Positions 8,646 through 18,196 are shown, counted from the first letter of the stretch. The stretch: 64,000 bases of DNA from Chachezhania sediminis (GCF_009765275.1 NZ_VOPH01000003.1:620001-684000), one strand, 5' to 3'. Notes: generated by a model from the letters alone, not told the origin. Numbers and translations are program-made.

Positions 8646-10135
8646 CTTCTGACCTTCTCGCGACGATCCTGTCGGATCTCGTCAGCCCCACCCTTCTGGG
8701 GCTGGCCCTGTTGGGCACCGTACTGGGCCTTGTCTTCGGCGCCCTGCCCGGGGTCAGTTCCACCATGGCGCTGGCGGTGATGCTGCCGTTCACCTACGGG
8801 ATGGAAACGGCACCGGCGATGGTCATGATGCTGGCCGTGTTCTTTTCCAGCGTCTATGCCGGATCGGTTTCCGCCATCCTGCTGAACATCCCCGGCACGC
8901 CCGGCGCCATGATCACCCTGCTGGACGGCCATGCCATGGCGCGGAAGGGCCGCGCTGCCGAAGCCATGTCCTATGCCCTGATCGCGTCGATCTTCGGCGG
9001 CGTGGTCGGCTGGATCCTTCTGGTGCTGCTGGCCCCCACCATTGCCCATTACGCGCTGCAGTTCGGGTCGCCCGAATACGCGGCAGTCGTCCTGTTCGGA
9101 CTGGCACTGGTGGCCTATGCCTCGTCCGGAGACACGTTGCGCGGGCTGGCGGCCGGGGCCATGGGACTGCTGGTGGGCGTGGTAGGACGCGACCAGGTTA
9201 CGGATGTGCCGCGCTTTACCTTCGGGACAGCGGACCTGCAGGGCGGCATCGACATCATCCCGCTGGCCATCGGCCTTTTCGGCATTGCCGAGGTGCTATC
9301 GCTGCTCTGCCGGTCGAAGGATGCCGCCGACCCCGTGCCGGAAAGCGCCGGCCGGACCTGGCCCCGGCTGCGCGACCTTGTGGGAGAGTTTCCGACCGCG
9401 CTGCGCGGGTCGGTCATCGGCACCTTCGTGGGCGCCATCCCCGCCGCGGGTTCGGCCGTGGCGGTGGCGCTGGCCTATGCGTTTGAAAAACGCCTGTCGC
9501 GGACGCCGGACGATTTCGGCACCGGCATCCCGCGGGGCGTTGTGGCCCCGGAAGCTGCCAACAATGCCTGTGTCGGCGGCGCGTTGATCCCCATGATGAC
9601 GCTGGGCATCCCGGGCGACAGCATCACCGCCGTCCTGATCGGAGTCCTGCTGCTGCACGGGCTGCGCCCCGGGCCGGGCCTGTTCGAGAACCAGCCGGAC
9701 CTGATCCTGACCATCTATGGCGGGCTGTTTCTGGCCATCCTTCTGACCGCAATCGTGGCCGGGGCCATCGGCATTCCGGTCTATCGCCGGATCCTGGCCA
9801 TCCCGCAGCGCCTGCTGATGTCGGCCGTGCTGATCCTGTGCATCCTGGGCGCCTATTCGGTGCGGAACGCGGTGATCGACATCTGGGTCGCGATCTTCTT
9901 CGGCGCGGTGGGCTTTGCCTTCATCCGCCTGAACATCCCGGTCCTGCCGCTGGCCTTCGGCGCCGTTCTTGGCCCGCTGCTGGAGGAAAACCTGCGCCGG
10001 ACACTGCTGATCCACAAGGACGTGGGCGTGTTCTTCGAACGCCCCGTCTCGCTTTTGCTGGTCAGCGTGTCGCTGGCGATCCTGGTCCTGCCGACGGTGA
10101 TCGGCCTCCTCGCAAAGCTGAGGAGGCCCGACTAG
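8642..10135 (+). CDS. tctA: TctA-type large membrane subunit of TTT transporter
   Basis: This 497-residue integral membrane protein shows the TctA signatures GALPGVSSTMALAVMLPFTY near the N-terminus and LNIPGTPGA shortly after. An internally duplicated copy, GAIPAAGSAVAVALAY with ALIPMMTLGIPGDS, follows in the second half. It forms the transport channel for the carboxylate delivered by TctC. The ATG at 8642 overlaps the tctB stop. The 3' end contains a strong hairpin and stops three bases before the convergent serine hydrolase gene. Confidence 0.93.
   Translation: MTSDLLATILSDLVSPTLLGLALLGTVLGLVFGALPGVSSTMALAVMLPFTYGMETAPAMVMMLAVFFSSVYAGSVSAILLNIPGTPGAMITLLDGHAMARKGRAAEAMSYALIASIFGGVVGWILLVLLAPTIAHYALQFGSPEYAAVVLFGLALVAYASSGDTLRGLAAGAMGLLVGVVGRDQVTDVPRFTFGTADLQGGIDIIPLAIGLFGIAEVLSLLCRSKDAADPVPESAGRTWPRLRDLVGEFPTALRGSVIGTFVGAIPAAGSAVAVALAYAFEKRLSRTPDDFGTGIPRGVVAPEAANNACVGGALIPMMTLGIPGDSITAVLIGVLLLHGLRPGPGLFENQPDLILTIYGGLFLAILLTAIVAGAIGIPVYRRILAIPQRLLMSAVLILCILGAYSVRNAVIDIWVAIFFGAVGFAFIRLNIPVLPLAFGAVLGPLLEENLRRTLLIHKDVGVFFERPVSLLLVSVSLAILVLPTVIGLLAKLRRPD
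10103..10128. terminator. hairpin at 3' end of tctA, possible bidirectional terminator
   Basis: GGCCTCCTC and GAGGAGGCC form a perfect nine-base stem with an eight-base loop inside the last codons of tctA. The convergent hydrolase gene stops a few bases away. There is no clear T-run on either side, so termination is inferred from stem strength and convergent placement only. Confidence 0.4.
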
Positions 10136-10138
10136 ACC

Positions 10139-11701
10139 CTACCGTTCCCAGGTCCCCAGCCCGTAGGTGTCGAGGTAGTCGACGTAAAGCGACGTAGCCT
10201 GGTCCCCGTCCCCGCCGAACACGACCGAAGAGAGCGAGCCGTAAGGTGCGTTCTCGCTCCGGGGGGCCACGGCGAAGGTGTCGCCGGTCCAGTGTTCCAG
10301 CGGGAAGGCCATGTCCTTGGGACCCAGGTACAGGACAAGGCCGCCATCGGTGTCTTCCACCCGGGCCGGGCCGAAATAGGGGCTGTCATAGGTGCCGGTC
10401 AGCTGGGTCAGCGGGCGGGACGGTTCCGCGTCGGCGGGCGCCGTCTGCCCGACCAGATCGCCCACGGGGGCGTAGTAGTTCACCAGCATCGCGTTATAAC
10501 CGGCGTACCAGTCGCGCGTGACCTCTTCGAAATTGGCGATGTCGAAAAATTCGGCGATGATCGATTCCGCCGCGCCCACCGGGCCGCCATTGGTCAGCAC
10601 GACGATGCCGGTATCCAGGCTTGGCATGATCTCGAACGCGGTGCCCGCGCCGATGATGAAGGCCCCGGAATGGCTGACCCCGACCCGGCCGTTGGCCAGG
10701 ACCTTGTAGTTGAAACCATAGCCATAGCCGGCCCCGCGCGTGGCGATGGAATGACCCAGCGAGTTCTGGCTTTGCGGCTTCATCGCCGGCAGGATGTCCG
10801 TTTCGGCGAACAGCTCCTGCCCGTCGAAGGTTCCTCCGGCATTCAGCAGCGACATCCAGCGCGCAAGGTCCAGCACGGTGGAGGTGACACCGCCTGCCGG
10901 GGCCTGGGGATCCGGGTCGCGTTCCGCCACCGCCTTGAATTGGCCATCTTCCAACTCGTGCAATGTGGCGCGGTTGTCCCGTGTCAGGAAATCGTCATGG
11001 CGATAGCTGGTATGGTCCATGCCCATCGGGCCGAACAGGTATTCCTGTGCCACGTCCTCCCATGCGCCACCGGCCGCGGCGGCCACCGCCTCGCCGGCGG
11101 TGGTGGTCCCAAAGTTGGCGTAGGCGTACGAGGTCCGGAACCGGTTCAGCGGCATCTGGTCCAGCCGCGACAGGATCGTGGCCCTGTCGAAGCCCAGATC
11201 CTCCAGATCGTCGCCGGCACCGCCGGGCAGGCCGCTGCGATGGGCGAAGAAGTCCCCGACCGTGGCTTCGGCGGTCACGTAATCCGATCCCAGCCGGAAG
11301 TCCGGCAGCAGCTCCGACACCTTGTCGTCCCAGTCGACCTGACCCTTCGCCTTTGCGATGCTCGCCACGGTGGCCGACAGCGACTTGGAAATCGACGCGA
11401 TCTGGAACACCGTGTCCGGCGTGACCGGCGCGCCACTTTCCAGATCGCGGACGCCATAGCCTTCGGCGAAGACCACGTCGGACCCGTGCACCACTGCCAC
11501 GGCCAGACCGGGCACACCGCTGCGCTCCATCACCCGGGCCACGATGCCGGGCAGCGCCTCCACCGCCTGGTCCAGCGCCCCTTCAGGGACCGAGAACACG
11601 TCATCCGCCGGGCTTGGTCCGACTTCCAGGACCTGGGCCTGGCCGGCCGTTGCCACGGCAACGAAGATCGGAAGAGCGGTCAGGGCGCGGGACAGCATCA
11701 T
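10139..11701 (-). CDS. serine hydrolase of the beta-lactamase/DD-peptidase (class C-like) family
   Basis: This 520-residue protein begins with a signal peptide (about residues 1-22, ending GQAQ), so it is exported. Catalytic motifs are ordered as in class C beta-lactamase-like esterases and DD-peptidases: SISK at the nucleophile (ASISKSLSA), YAN in SYAYANFG, and HSG in VSHSGAF. An extra C-terminal beta-domain of about 120 residues (GTYDSPYFGPARVE onward) is typical of the esterase/peptidase members rather than true beta-lactamases. The substrate is unknown. It is convergent with tctA and divergent from the CoA-transferase genes. The ATG at 11701 is preceded by AAAGG. Confidence 0.85.
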   Translation of the reverse strand: MMLSRALTALPIFVAVATAGQAQVLEVGPSPADDVFSVPEGALDQAVEALPGIVARVMERSGVPGLAVAVVHGSDVVFAEGYGVRDLESGAPVTPDTVFQIASISKSLSATVASIAKAKGQVDWDDKVSELLPDFRLGSDYVTAEATVGDFFAHRSGLPGGAGDDLEDLGFDRATILSRLDQMPLNRFRTSYAYANFGTTTAGEAVAAAAGGAWEDVAQEYLFGPMGMDHTSYRHDDFLTRDNRATLHELEDGQFKAVAERDPDPQAPAGGVTSTVLDLARWMSLLNAGGTFDGQELFAETDILPAMKPQSQNSLGHSIATRGAGYGYGFNYKVLANGRVGVSHSGAFIIGAGTAFEIMPSLDTGIVVLTNGGPVGAAESIIAEFFDIANFEEVTRDWYAGYNAMLVNYYAPVGDLVGQTAPADAEPSRPLTQLTGTYDSPYFGPARVEDTDGGLVLYLGPKDMAFPLEHWTGDTFAVAPRSENAPYGSLSSVVFGGDGDQATSLYVDYLDTYGLGTWER

Positions 11702-11930
11702 TGGCGAAACCTTTCATCTTGGGCGCGGACCGTAAGGTCCGCCGCAAGATCGAACAGATCGCCCCCAAACTGCAACCCGGAAGAATACCTTTCCGCCCGA
11801 AGCCCCGGCGCGCGCCCCCTGCCCTGCGCGCACGATCCGGCCGGTCGCCGATTGACGCTGCACCGGCCCGGCGCATAGACAGTGGCCCATTCGCTTCACG
11901 CGACCTGTCCCACAGGAAAGGTACCCCCGC

Positions 11931-12638
11931 ATGGACAAGACCGTTGCGACGCTGGCCGAGGCCGTCGCCGACATTTCCGACGGCGCGACCGTCATGATCG
12001 GAGGCTTCGGCGGCTCCGGCGCGCCGATCGAACTGATCCACGCCCTGATCGACCGCCGCGTCAAAGGGCTGACCGTCATCAATAACAATGCCGGCAACGG
12101 GCATGTCGGCATCGCCTCGATGATCGAAAACGGGCTGGTCGCCAAGATGATCTGTTCCTTCCCGCGCTCGTCGGACCCGGTGGCGTTCACCGAGGCGTAC
12201 AAGTCCGGAAGGCTGGAACTGGAAGTGGTGCCGCAAGGAACCCTCGCCGAACGGATCCGCGCCGCGGGCGCCGGGATCCCGGCCTTCTACACCGCCACCA
12301 GCTATGGCACCGAACTGGCCGAGGGCAAGCCGGTCGAGGAATTCGACGGCAAGCATTACGTCCGCGAACGCTGGCTGAAGGCGGATTTCGCGCTGATCAA
12401 GGGCGAGCTGGGCGACCCGATGGGGAACCTGACCTACCGGATGGCGGCGCGGAACTTCAATCCGATCATGGCCATGGCGGCCACGAAGACCATCGCCCAG
12501 GTCAGCCGCATCGTCCCTGCCGGCGGGATCGATCCCGAACAGGTGATAAGCCCAGGCATTTTCGTCGACACGGTCGTCGAGATCCCCAATCCGGTCCAGG
12601 AAGAAGTTCTTTTCCGCGAAGGAGCGGTGTACCCATGA
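11931..12638 (+). CDS. pcaI: 3-oxoacid/3-oxoadipate CoA-transferase subunit A
   Basis: This 235-residue alpha subunit of a family I CoA transferase carries the N-terminal glycine-rich CoA-binding loop GGFGGSGAP at about residues 23-31 and ends in a PNPVQEEVLF-type tail. It transfers CoA from succinyl-CoA to a 3-oxo acid together with the next gene, with which it overlaps by four bases. PcaIJ (3-oxoadipate) and ScoAB/AtoDA (acetoacetate) share this architecture and sequence does not separate them securely. The downstream TRAP transporter may supply the acid. Confidence 0.85.
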   Translation: MDKTVATLAEAVADISDGATVMIGGFGGSGAPIELIHALIDRRVKGLTVINNNAGNGHVGIASMIENGLVAKMICSFPRSSDPVAFTEAYKSGRLELEVVPQGTLAERIRAAGAGIPAFYTATSYGTELAEGKPVEEFDGKHYVRERWLKADFALIKGELGDPMGNLTYRMAARNFNPIMAMAATKTIAQVSRIVPAGGIDPEQVISPGIFVDTVVEIPNPVQEEVLFREGAVYP

Positions 12639-13318
12639 CCAGCTTCGACGACATCAAGCTTTCGAACGCCCAGATCGCCTGGCGCGCGGCACAGGATATC
12701 GAGGACGGCGCCTATGTGAACCTTGGCATCGGCTTTCCGGAGATGGTGGCACAATACACCGTCGAAGGCCGGACCCCGGTCTTCCATACCGAAAACGGCG
12801 TCCTGGGCTTCGGCCCTGCCCCTGCCCCGGGGGAAGAGGACTGGGACCTGATCAATGCCGGCAAGAAGGCGATCACGCTGAAGCCGGGCGCGGCATTCTT
12901 CCACCATGCCGACAGCTTTGCCATGGTCCGCGGCGGCCACCTGGACGTGGCGATCCTGGGCGCCTTCCAGGTCGCCGAAAACGGCGATCTGGCGAACTGG
13001 TCCACCGGCAAAGGGTCCATCCCGGCCGTGGGCGGTGCCATGGACCTTGTGCAAAGCGCCAAGCGGGTGGCCGTGGTGACCGACCACGTGACCAAGAAGG
13101 GTGAGCCCAAGCTGGTCGACCGCTGTTCCATGCCGCTGACCGGCGTGGCCTGCGTGACGCGGATCTATACCTCGCTGGCGGTCGTGGATATCGAAGGCGG
13201 ACACTTCGTCCTGCGGGAAAAGCTGCCACAGTTGTCCTTCGACGACCTCCAGTCCGTGACCGGGGGAGAGCTGAAAACGGACGGTCGGATCGCAGACCTG
13301 GCCGTGCCCACGCTTTGA
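12635..13318 (+). CDS. pcaJ: 3-oxoacid/3-oxoadipate CoA-transferase subunit B
   Basis: This 227-residue beta subunit carries the active-site glutamate in HTENGVLGFGP at about residues 49-59, where the covalent CoA thioester forms. NLGIGFPEMV precedes it and AVGGAMDLV follows, both typical of the family. Its start overlaps the end of subunit A in an ATGA junction, so the subunits are made together. A GC-rich hairpin lies just downstream. Confidence 0.88.
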   Translation: MTSFDDIKLSNAQIAWRAAQDIEDGAYVNLGIGFPEMVAQYTVEGRTPVFHTENGVLGFGPAPAPGEEDWDLINAGKKAITLKPGAAFFHHADSFAMVRGGHLDVAILGAFQVAENGDLANWSTGKGSIPAVGGAMDLVQSAKRVAVVTDHVTKKGEPKLVDRCSMPLTGVACVTRIYTSLAVVDIEGGHFVLREKLPQLSFDDLQSVTGGELKTDGRIADLAVPTL

Positions 13319-13322
13319 TTGC

Positions 13323-13343
13323 TGCGCCGGCCCGTCCGGCGCA
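13323..13343 (+). terminator. hairpin after CoA-transferase operon
   Basis: TGCGCCGG and CCGGCGCA form an eight-base stem around CCCGT, five bases after the subunit B stop. It is not followed by a T-run, so it may be a weak terminator or an mRNA-stabilising structure ahead of the TRAP genes. Confidence 0.4.
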
Positions 13344-13440
13344 ACAATACGACAATCCCATTGCTGGAAATGCGTTTCGGGCGGGTGGACGGGCCGCGGG
13401 ACGAAGGTTAAGAAACCCACGTCTCTTTGGGAGGACCGAC

Positions 13441-14412
13441 ATGAAATACACAAGTCTCGCCGTGGCTGCCGCCATGGCCCTTGCCGCCCCCGCCTTCGCC
13501 CAGACCGATCTGAAGATCGGCTATGCCCTTGCCACCGACAGCCACTATGGCGTCGGTGCCGCCGCCTTTGCCGACGTGATCGCGGCCGGCACGGGCGACG
13601 AGTTCAACATCGAACAGTTCCCGTCCTCGGCCCTGGGTGGCGAGCGCGAAGTGATCGAATCCCTGCAGCTGGGCACCGTGGAAGTGACCATCGTGTCGTC
13701 CGGCACGCTGGCGAATTTCGTCCCCGACACCGGCGTCTTCGACATTCCCTTCCTGTTCCGCGACCTGAACCATGCCCGCACCGTGCTGGACGGCCCGATC
13801 GGTCAGGAAATCCTGGCCGAATTCGATGACGAGGGCCTGCACGCCCTGGCCTGGGGCGAACAGGGCTTCCGTCACATCACCAACAACCGCAACCCGATCG
13901 AGACCCCGGCCGACGTCGCGGGCCTGAAGATCCGGACGATGGAAAACCCGGTTCACCTGGAAGCCTTCCAGGCGATGGGTGCGGCACCGACCCCGATGGC
14001 CTGGCCGGAAGTGATCACCTCGCTTCAGCAGGGCGTGATCGACGGGCAGGAAAACCCGCTGTCGGTCATCGTGTCGGTCAAGCTGAACGAAGTGCAGAAG
14101 TACTTGACGCTGTCGGGCCACGTCTATTCGCCGGCGATGATCCTGGTGTCGGGCCCGTTCTGGGACAGCCTGGATGACGAAACCAAGGCCGTCTTCGAAG
14201 AGGCCGGCAAGGCTGCCGTCGCCGCGATGCGCGCCTATGTCGACAATGTCGAGACCACGGGCGTCGAGACGCTGAAGGAACGCGGCATGATCGTGAACGA
14301 ACTGAGCCCCGAGCAGAAGGCCGAATTCCAGGCGGCGATCAAGGCCGCCTACGAGACCTACTACCAGACCTACGACCAGTCGCTGATCGACTCGATCATC
14401 GCGACCAAGTAA
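13441..14412 (+). CDS. dctP: TRAP transporter periplasmic binding protein (DctP family)
   Basis: This 323-residue receptor has a cleavable signal peptide ending APAFAQ. Family landmarks are QLGTVEVTIVSSG, GLKIRTMENPVH and GVIDGQENPLS; the arginine of the KIRTMENP stretch normally binds the ligand carboxylate. GGGAGGA precedes the ATG at 13441. It is first in a dctPQM operon, with a terminator-like hairpin before dctQ that would give excess binding protein over membrane subunits. The ligand is an organic acid not identifiable from sequence. The CoA-transferase genes just upstream suggest a 3-oxo or related acid. Confidence 0.93.
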   Translation: MKYTSLAVAAAMALAAPAFAQTDLKIGYALATDSHYGVGAAAFADVIAAGTGDEFNIEQFPSSALGGEREVIESLQLGTVEVTIVSSGTLANFVPDTGVFDIPFLFRDLNHARTVLDGPIGQEILAEFDDEGLHALAWGEQGFRHITNNRNPIETPADVAGLKIRTMENPVHLEAFQAMGAAPTPMAWPEVITSLQQGVIDGQENPLSVIVSVKLNEVQKYLTLSGHVYSPAMILVSGPFWDSLDDETKAVFEEAGKAAVAAMRAYVDNVETTGVETLKERGMIVNELSPEQKAEFQAAIKAAYETYYQTYDQSLIDSIIATK

Positions 14413-14430
14413 CAAGCCCGCAACCGGGTC

Positions 14431-14462
14431 GGCCGGCGCCTTCGGGGGCCGGCCAGTTTTTT
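14431..14462 (+). terminator. Rho-independent terminator/attenuator between dctP and dctQ
   Basis: GGCCGGCGCC, a TTCG loop and GGGGCCGGCC form a ten-base stem with one mismatch, followed by a run of six T. Placed directly after dctP, it should terminate most transcripts and lower expression of the membrane subunits. Confidence 0.8.
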
Positions 14463-14475
14463 CGGATATGTCGCA

Positions 14476-14982
14476 TTGAAGAAGCTGGAACAGATCTTCG
14501 TCACCCTGAACGGGTGGGTGGTCATCGCCATGCTGGCCACAATGGCCATCGTGGTGGGGTCCAACGTGGGCTTGCGCTATTTCTTCACCTATTCGCTGCC
14601 CTGGGCGGACGAGGTGGCGCGCTACCTGATGATCTGGATGACCTTCATCGGTGCAGGCCTTGCGCTGCGCGCCGGCGGCCATGTCGCCATCACCAATCTG
14701 CAGGACGCCCTGCCCGGCCTGGGACAGAAGATCCTGCGGGCGCTGATCCTGCTGATCCTGCTGGCCTTCTTCCTGAAGATGGTCGAAGTCGGCCTGTCCT
14801 ATGCCGAACGCATGGGCCGCCAGAAGACGCCGGCGCTGCGGATCTCGTTCTACTACATCTACCTGGCGATGCCCCTTGGGTTCGGCTTGCTGATCGTCCA
14901 CACGCTGCTTCTGGCACGTGAATTCATCACTGCCGGCACTTATCCCGCCAGCACCATCGACACGGACGGCGCACATGGCTGA
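14476..14982 (+). CDS. dctQ: TRAP transporter small membrane subunit (DctQ)
   Basis: This 168-residue protein has four membrane segments and the family pattern NVGLRYFFTYSLPWADEVAR near residues 33-52. Its job is to join the DctP receptor and DctM channel in a sodium-driven symporter. The start is a TTG at 14476 with no strong ribosome site, just past the attenuator hairpin. A four-codon ATG-to-TGA reading at 14468 lies immediately before it, out of frame. Its end overlaps dctM by eight bases. Confidence 0.85.
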   Translation: MKKLEQIFVTLNGWVVIAMLATMAIVVGSNVGLRYFFTYSLPWADEVARYLMIWMTFIGAGLALRAGGHVAITNLQDALPGLGQKILRALILLILLAFFLKMVEVGLSYAERMGRQKTPALRISFYYIYLAMPLGFGLLIVHTLLLAREFITAGTYPASTIDTDGAHG

Positions 14983-16258
14983 GATCCTGTTTCCAGCGCT
15001 GTTCGGCCTTCTGATCCTGGGCGTTCCGGTCGCCTTTTCCATCGCCATCTCGGTCCTGCTGGCCGTGATGTTCGCCAGCCGCTATCCCGCGCTGGTCATC
15101 GCGAAGGAGATGTTCACCGGCATCGACAGCTTCCCCCTGCTGGCGGTCCCCTTCTTCATCCTCGCGGCCGAGATCATGACCGGCGGCAACGTGACCAAGG
15201 CGCTTTTACGCCTGGCGCAGTCGCTGGTCGGTCACTTCCGGGGCGGGCTGGGGCATGCCAATGCCATCAGTTCGGCCATGTTCGCCGGCATCTCGGGCAG
15301 TGCGCTGGCCGATGCCGCCGGGCCCGGCGCCACCATGATCCGGATGATGGAAAAGGGCGGCTACGACCGTCCCTATGCAGGGGCGCTGACCATCGCGTCG
15401 GCCGTCGTGGGGCCGATCATCCCGCCGTCGATCACCATGATCATCTACGCGATGCAGGATCAGGAGGTTTCGGTCGGGTCGCTGTTCATGGCGGGTGTCC
15501 TGCCCGGTGTCCTGATCACCGCCTGCGTCCTGGCCGCGAACGGGTACATGAGCCACCGCCGCGGCTATGCCACCGGCGATGCCATGCCCTCGCTGGCGGA
15601 AATTGCGCGGATCTTCGTCTATGCCCTGCCCGCCCTCTTCCTAATCGGCCTTGTCGTGGGCGGGATCCGCTTCGGGATCTTCACGCCCACCGAGGCATCG
15701 GTCATCGCGGTCTTCTACGCGCTGGTGGTGGGCATGTTCGTCTATCGCACCCTGAAGATCAGCCAACTGCCGTCAATCCTGCTCAGCGCCGCTTTGACAT
15801 CGGGCGCCGTGCTGCTGATCCTGGGCGCCGCCCGCGCCTTTGCCTGGGTTCTGATCATCGAGGGCATCCCCCAGTTCCTGGCCGAGACCATCATCTCGTG
15901 GGACCTGTCGCCGATCGCGTTCCTGCTGGCGGTGAACGTGCTGCTGCTGGTCTTCGGCCTGTTCATGGACCCCTTGCCGGGGGTCATCATCCTGGTGCCG
16001 ATCCTGGCGCCGATCAGCCTGGCGCTGGGGATCGACCCGAACCAGTTCGCCATCATCGTGATCGTAAACCTGACCATGGGTCTGACTACGCCACCGGTGG
16101 GCAGCCTGATCTTCGTAGTCTCGTCGGCCGTGAACCTGAAGCCAATGACGCTGGTCAAGGAAATGCCGCCCTTTTTCCTGGCCCTCCTGGTGGCGCTGAT
16201 GCTGATCACCTTCGTGCCCGCAATTTCCACCTGGCTCCCGGCGGTCAGCGGGTACTGA
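14975..16258 (+). CDS. dctM: TRAP transporter large membrane subunit (DctM)
   Basis: This 427-residue polytopic channel subunit shows the DctM hallmarks FPLLAVPFFILAAEIM, ISGSALADAAGPGA, VVGPIIPPSI, FGIFTPTEAS and LTTPPVGSLIF. It carries the solute across the inner membrane using the sodium gradient. The ATG at 14975 lies inside the end of dctQ, indicating coupling. A short inverted repeat (GCGTGC-ACA-GCACGC) lies just downstream, before the convergent gene. Confidence 0.93.
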   Translation: MAEILFPALFGLLILGVPVAFSIAISVLLAVMFASRYPALVIAKEMFTGIDSFPLLAVPFFILAAEIMTGGNVTKALLRLAQSLVGHFRGGLGHANAISSAMFAGISGSALADAAGPGATMIRMMEKGGYDRPYAGALTIASAVVGPIIPPSITMIIYAMQDQEVSVGSLFMAGVLPGVLITACVLAANGYMSHRRGYATGDAMPSLAEIARIFVYALPALFLIGLVVGGIRFGIFTPTEASVIAVFYALVVGMFVYRTLKISQLPSILLSAALTSGAVLLILGAARAFAWVLIIEGIPQFLAETIISWDLSPIAFLLAVNVLLLVFGLFMDPLPGVIILVPILAPISLALGIDPNQFAIIVIVNLTMGLTTPPVGSLIFVVSSAVNLKPMTLVKEMPPFFLALLVALMLITFVPAISTWLPAVSGY

Positions 16259-16346
16259 CCGGGTAGCGGTGCGTGCACAGCACGCATCCTGCGGCGGTTT
16301 CGCAGCTCGGCGCGAAAGACCCTGCGCCACGGCCGGCCTACGGCCT

Positions 16347-17012
16347 TTACAACAGTCCCTGCGTCTGCATCCCCTCGACCACCAAGCGGCCATAGTCGCC
16401 GTTGCCATGCGTGCCGTCCGGGGCGACCAGCTCCGGCGCAAGCACGCCGTCGATACAGGGCAGGTTCTCCATCGGTTCATAGAGTTCCACACCCGCCTCG
16501 ATCAGCCGCTGCTTGATGTGGTCGCGGACGATTGCATAGTTCGGGCGCTCGAACAGCACCGGCGGCGCAACCACGATCAGCTTGCCGGCACGGCTCATCC
16601 GGCTGGCACATTGCAGGTGCTTGGCACGGTAGAAATCGACATAGTCGCACAGGAAATCGGCCGACAGGAACCGCGCGCCCGGATCCGTCTCCAGGTCGTC
16701 GGGATTGCTCGAATGACCGTACCAGCCAATCGGCGGCACCAACCGGCCAAGGTGAAAGCCCATGGTCGTCAGGACCGGCAGGCCGGCAGTCATGATGTCG
16801 GCGACCCCGAGTTCCTGCTGAAGATCCGCCAGCTGCTGCTGCGCTTGCCCGACCCGCACGACGCGAAAGCCGTAGCGGCGGTACTGGAACCGGCCATTGT
16901 GCCAGTAGTTGCCGGAAAACGTCACCTCGCGCACATTCAGGCCCAGGCGCCTGGCTCCTTCGGACAACGCGCGCCCATGGCTGTCGCCTACGATGATAAG
17001 ATCAATTGCCAT
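16347..17012 (-). CDS. SGNH/GDSL-like protein, partner of GSCFA gene
   Basis: This 221-residue protein starts MAIDLIIVGDSHG, where GDS is the block I nucleophile motif of SGNH hydrolases. It ends with DGTHGN, matching the Asp-x-x-His block V. No signal peptide is visible. The ATG at 17012 is preferred because GGAG lies eight bases upstream; the gene overlaps the GSCFA gene by 11 bases. SGNH enzymes are esterases or acyl modifiers. The substrate is unknown, but the tight pairing with another SGNH-related GSCFA protein suggests joint modification of a surface or secreted polymer. Confidence 0.6.
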   Translation of the reverse strand: MAIDLIIVGDSHGRALSEGARRLGLNVREVTFSGNYWHNGRFQYRRYGFRVVRVGQAQQQLADLQQELGVADIMTAGLPVLTTMGFHLGRLVPPIGWYGHSSNPDDLETDPGARFLSADFLCDYVDFYRAKHLQCASRMSRAGKLIVVAPPVLFERPNYAIVRDHIKQRLIEAGVELYEPMENLPCIDGVLAPELVAPDGTHGNGDYGRLVVEGMQTQGLL

Positions 17013-18084
17013 TGAACCGCTCCAGCAGGATCTCATCGCAGACCAGGTCCTCGGCGGCCATCTCGGCCTCGGACCGTTCGATCTCCATCGCCTCCTCGCC
17101 CGGACCCCGCGACCGGGCCTGCCCCGACAGATCCAGCCCGCCGAAGAAGTGCGTCATGACATGGTCGACCCCATGGGGCGACACCGACCGCATGTTGGGT
17201 TCGAAGAAGACCGCCCGCCCCGACGGGGCCGCAATGATCTCGTACGACGGGAAATAGTCGATGTGGTCCGCACCCTGCGCCAGATCGCCGGCCACCGCCC
17301 GCAGCACCGATTTTGAATACTGCGTCGCCACCAGGACATGATCCCCCGAGGCCGACGCCACCAGCGGCACGGGCGAAACGGTCAGAAGGATCCGAAGCGC
17401 GGGATTGATCCCGCGCAGCAGGTCGAAAGCCGCCCGAAGGTCCGCGATGATCTCGGGATAGGTATAGTTCCGGAAGGCATGCACACCCGCGTCGAAGGTT
17501 CCGACCGAAGTCCCGGGACAGATCGCGTAGGTCGCCCCTGTCTCCAGGTTCGTCCAGCCTTCCGTCAGGCCCAGCGTGAAGACAAAGACGTCCGCGTCCT
17601 GCACGGACCGCAGGAATCCGCGCCGCGTGGTTTCCACCGAAGCCCGGGCCGCGGTCGCATCGACAAAGCCCCGCGGTTCGATATTGGGACGCAGCAGGTC
17701 GTGCGTCCTGCCGGTTTCGTCCGTCCACAGCTCGACCGAACTGACGGGATCAAGCCCACTGGCCAGCCGCGCCCAAGTCAGCATCTGCGCGGCTGTATAG
17801 ATGTTGCCGGTCCGCGCCGAAAACACGCCATAGTTGTATTTTCGTGCCAGCTCGTCCGGGGTTCGCCCCGGCGCCGGTTCCGCATTCAGCCAGTTCATCT
17901 GTCGTGCGACAAGGGCGCGGCTGATGTGCTGGGCAAAGCAGGATCCGTAGGTGACAAAGACCGCGTCCGACGGCAGGGTCCATGGGGATGTCCACAACCC
18001 CGACAGGCCAAGGGGACCGGTCTCTGCCACAGCGCTGCGCCAAAATGCCCGGGCGGGCAGATCCTGATAGGGGCTCTTGCTCAT
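17002..18084 (-). CDS. GSCFA domain protein
   Basis: This 360-residue protein contains the family-defining motif YGSCFAQHI at about residues 46-54. FTLGLTEGW and SPVPLVA follow and are also characteristic of the GSCFA family, which is related to SGNH hydrolases. Members are found near polysaccharide and surface-modification genes, but no reaction is established. It is co-transcribed with the downstream SGNH-like gene (11-base overlap). Confidence 0.8.
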   Translation of the reverse strand: MSKSPYQDLPARAFWRSAVAETGPLGLSGLWTSPWTLPSDAVFVTYGSCFAQHISRALVARQMNWLNAEPAPGRTPDELARKYNYGVFSARTGNIYTAAQMLTWARLASGLDPVSSVELWTDETGRTHDLLRPNIEPRGFVDATAARASVETTRRGFLRSVQDADVFVFTLGLTEGWTNLETGATYAICPGTSVGTFDAGVHAFRNYTYPEIIADLRAAFDLLRGINPALRILLTVSPVPLVASASGDHVLVATQYSKSVLRAVAGDLAQGADHIDYFPSYEIIAAPSGRAVFFEPNMRSVSPHGVDHVMTHFFGGLDLSGQARSRGPGEEAMEIERSEAEMAAEDLVCDEILLERFNGN

Positions 18085-18196
18085 CCGTATTCACCCGTTG
18101 TCCCAATGCACTCGGCAAGGATCAAAACACCACCGCGACGTGGGAACAAGGCCCCTGGACCCGCGTCCATTTCACAGCCCGTATGGGCCCCCTGCC

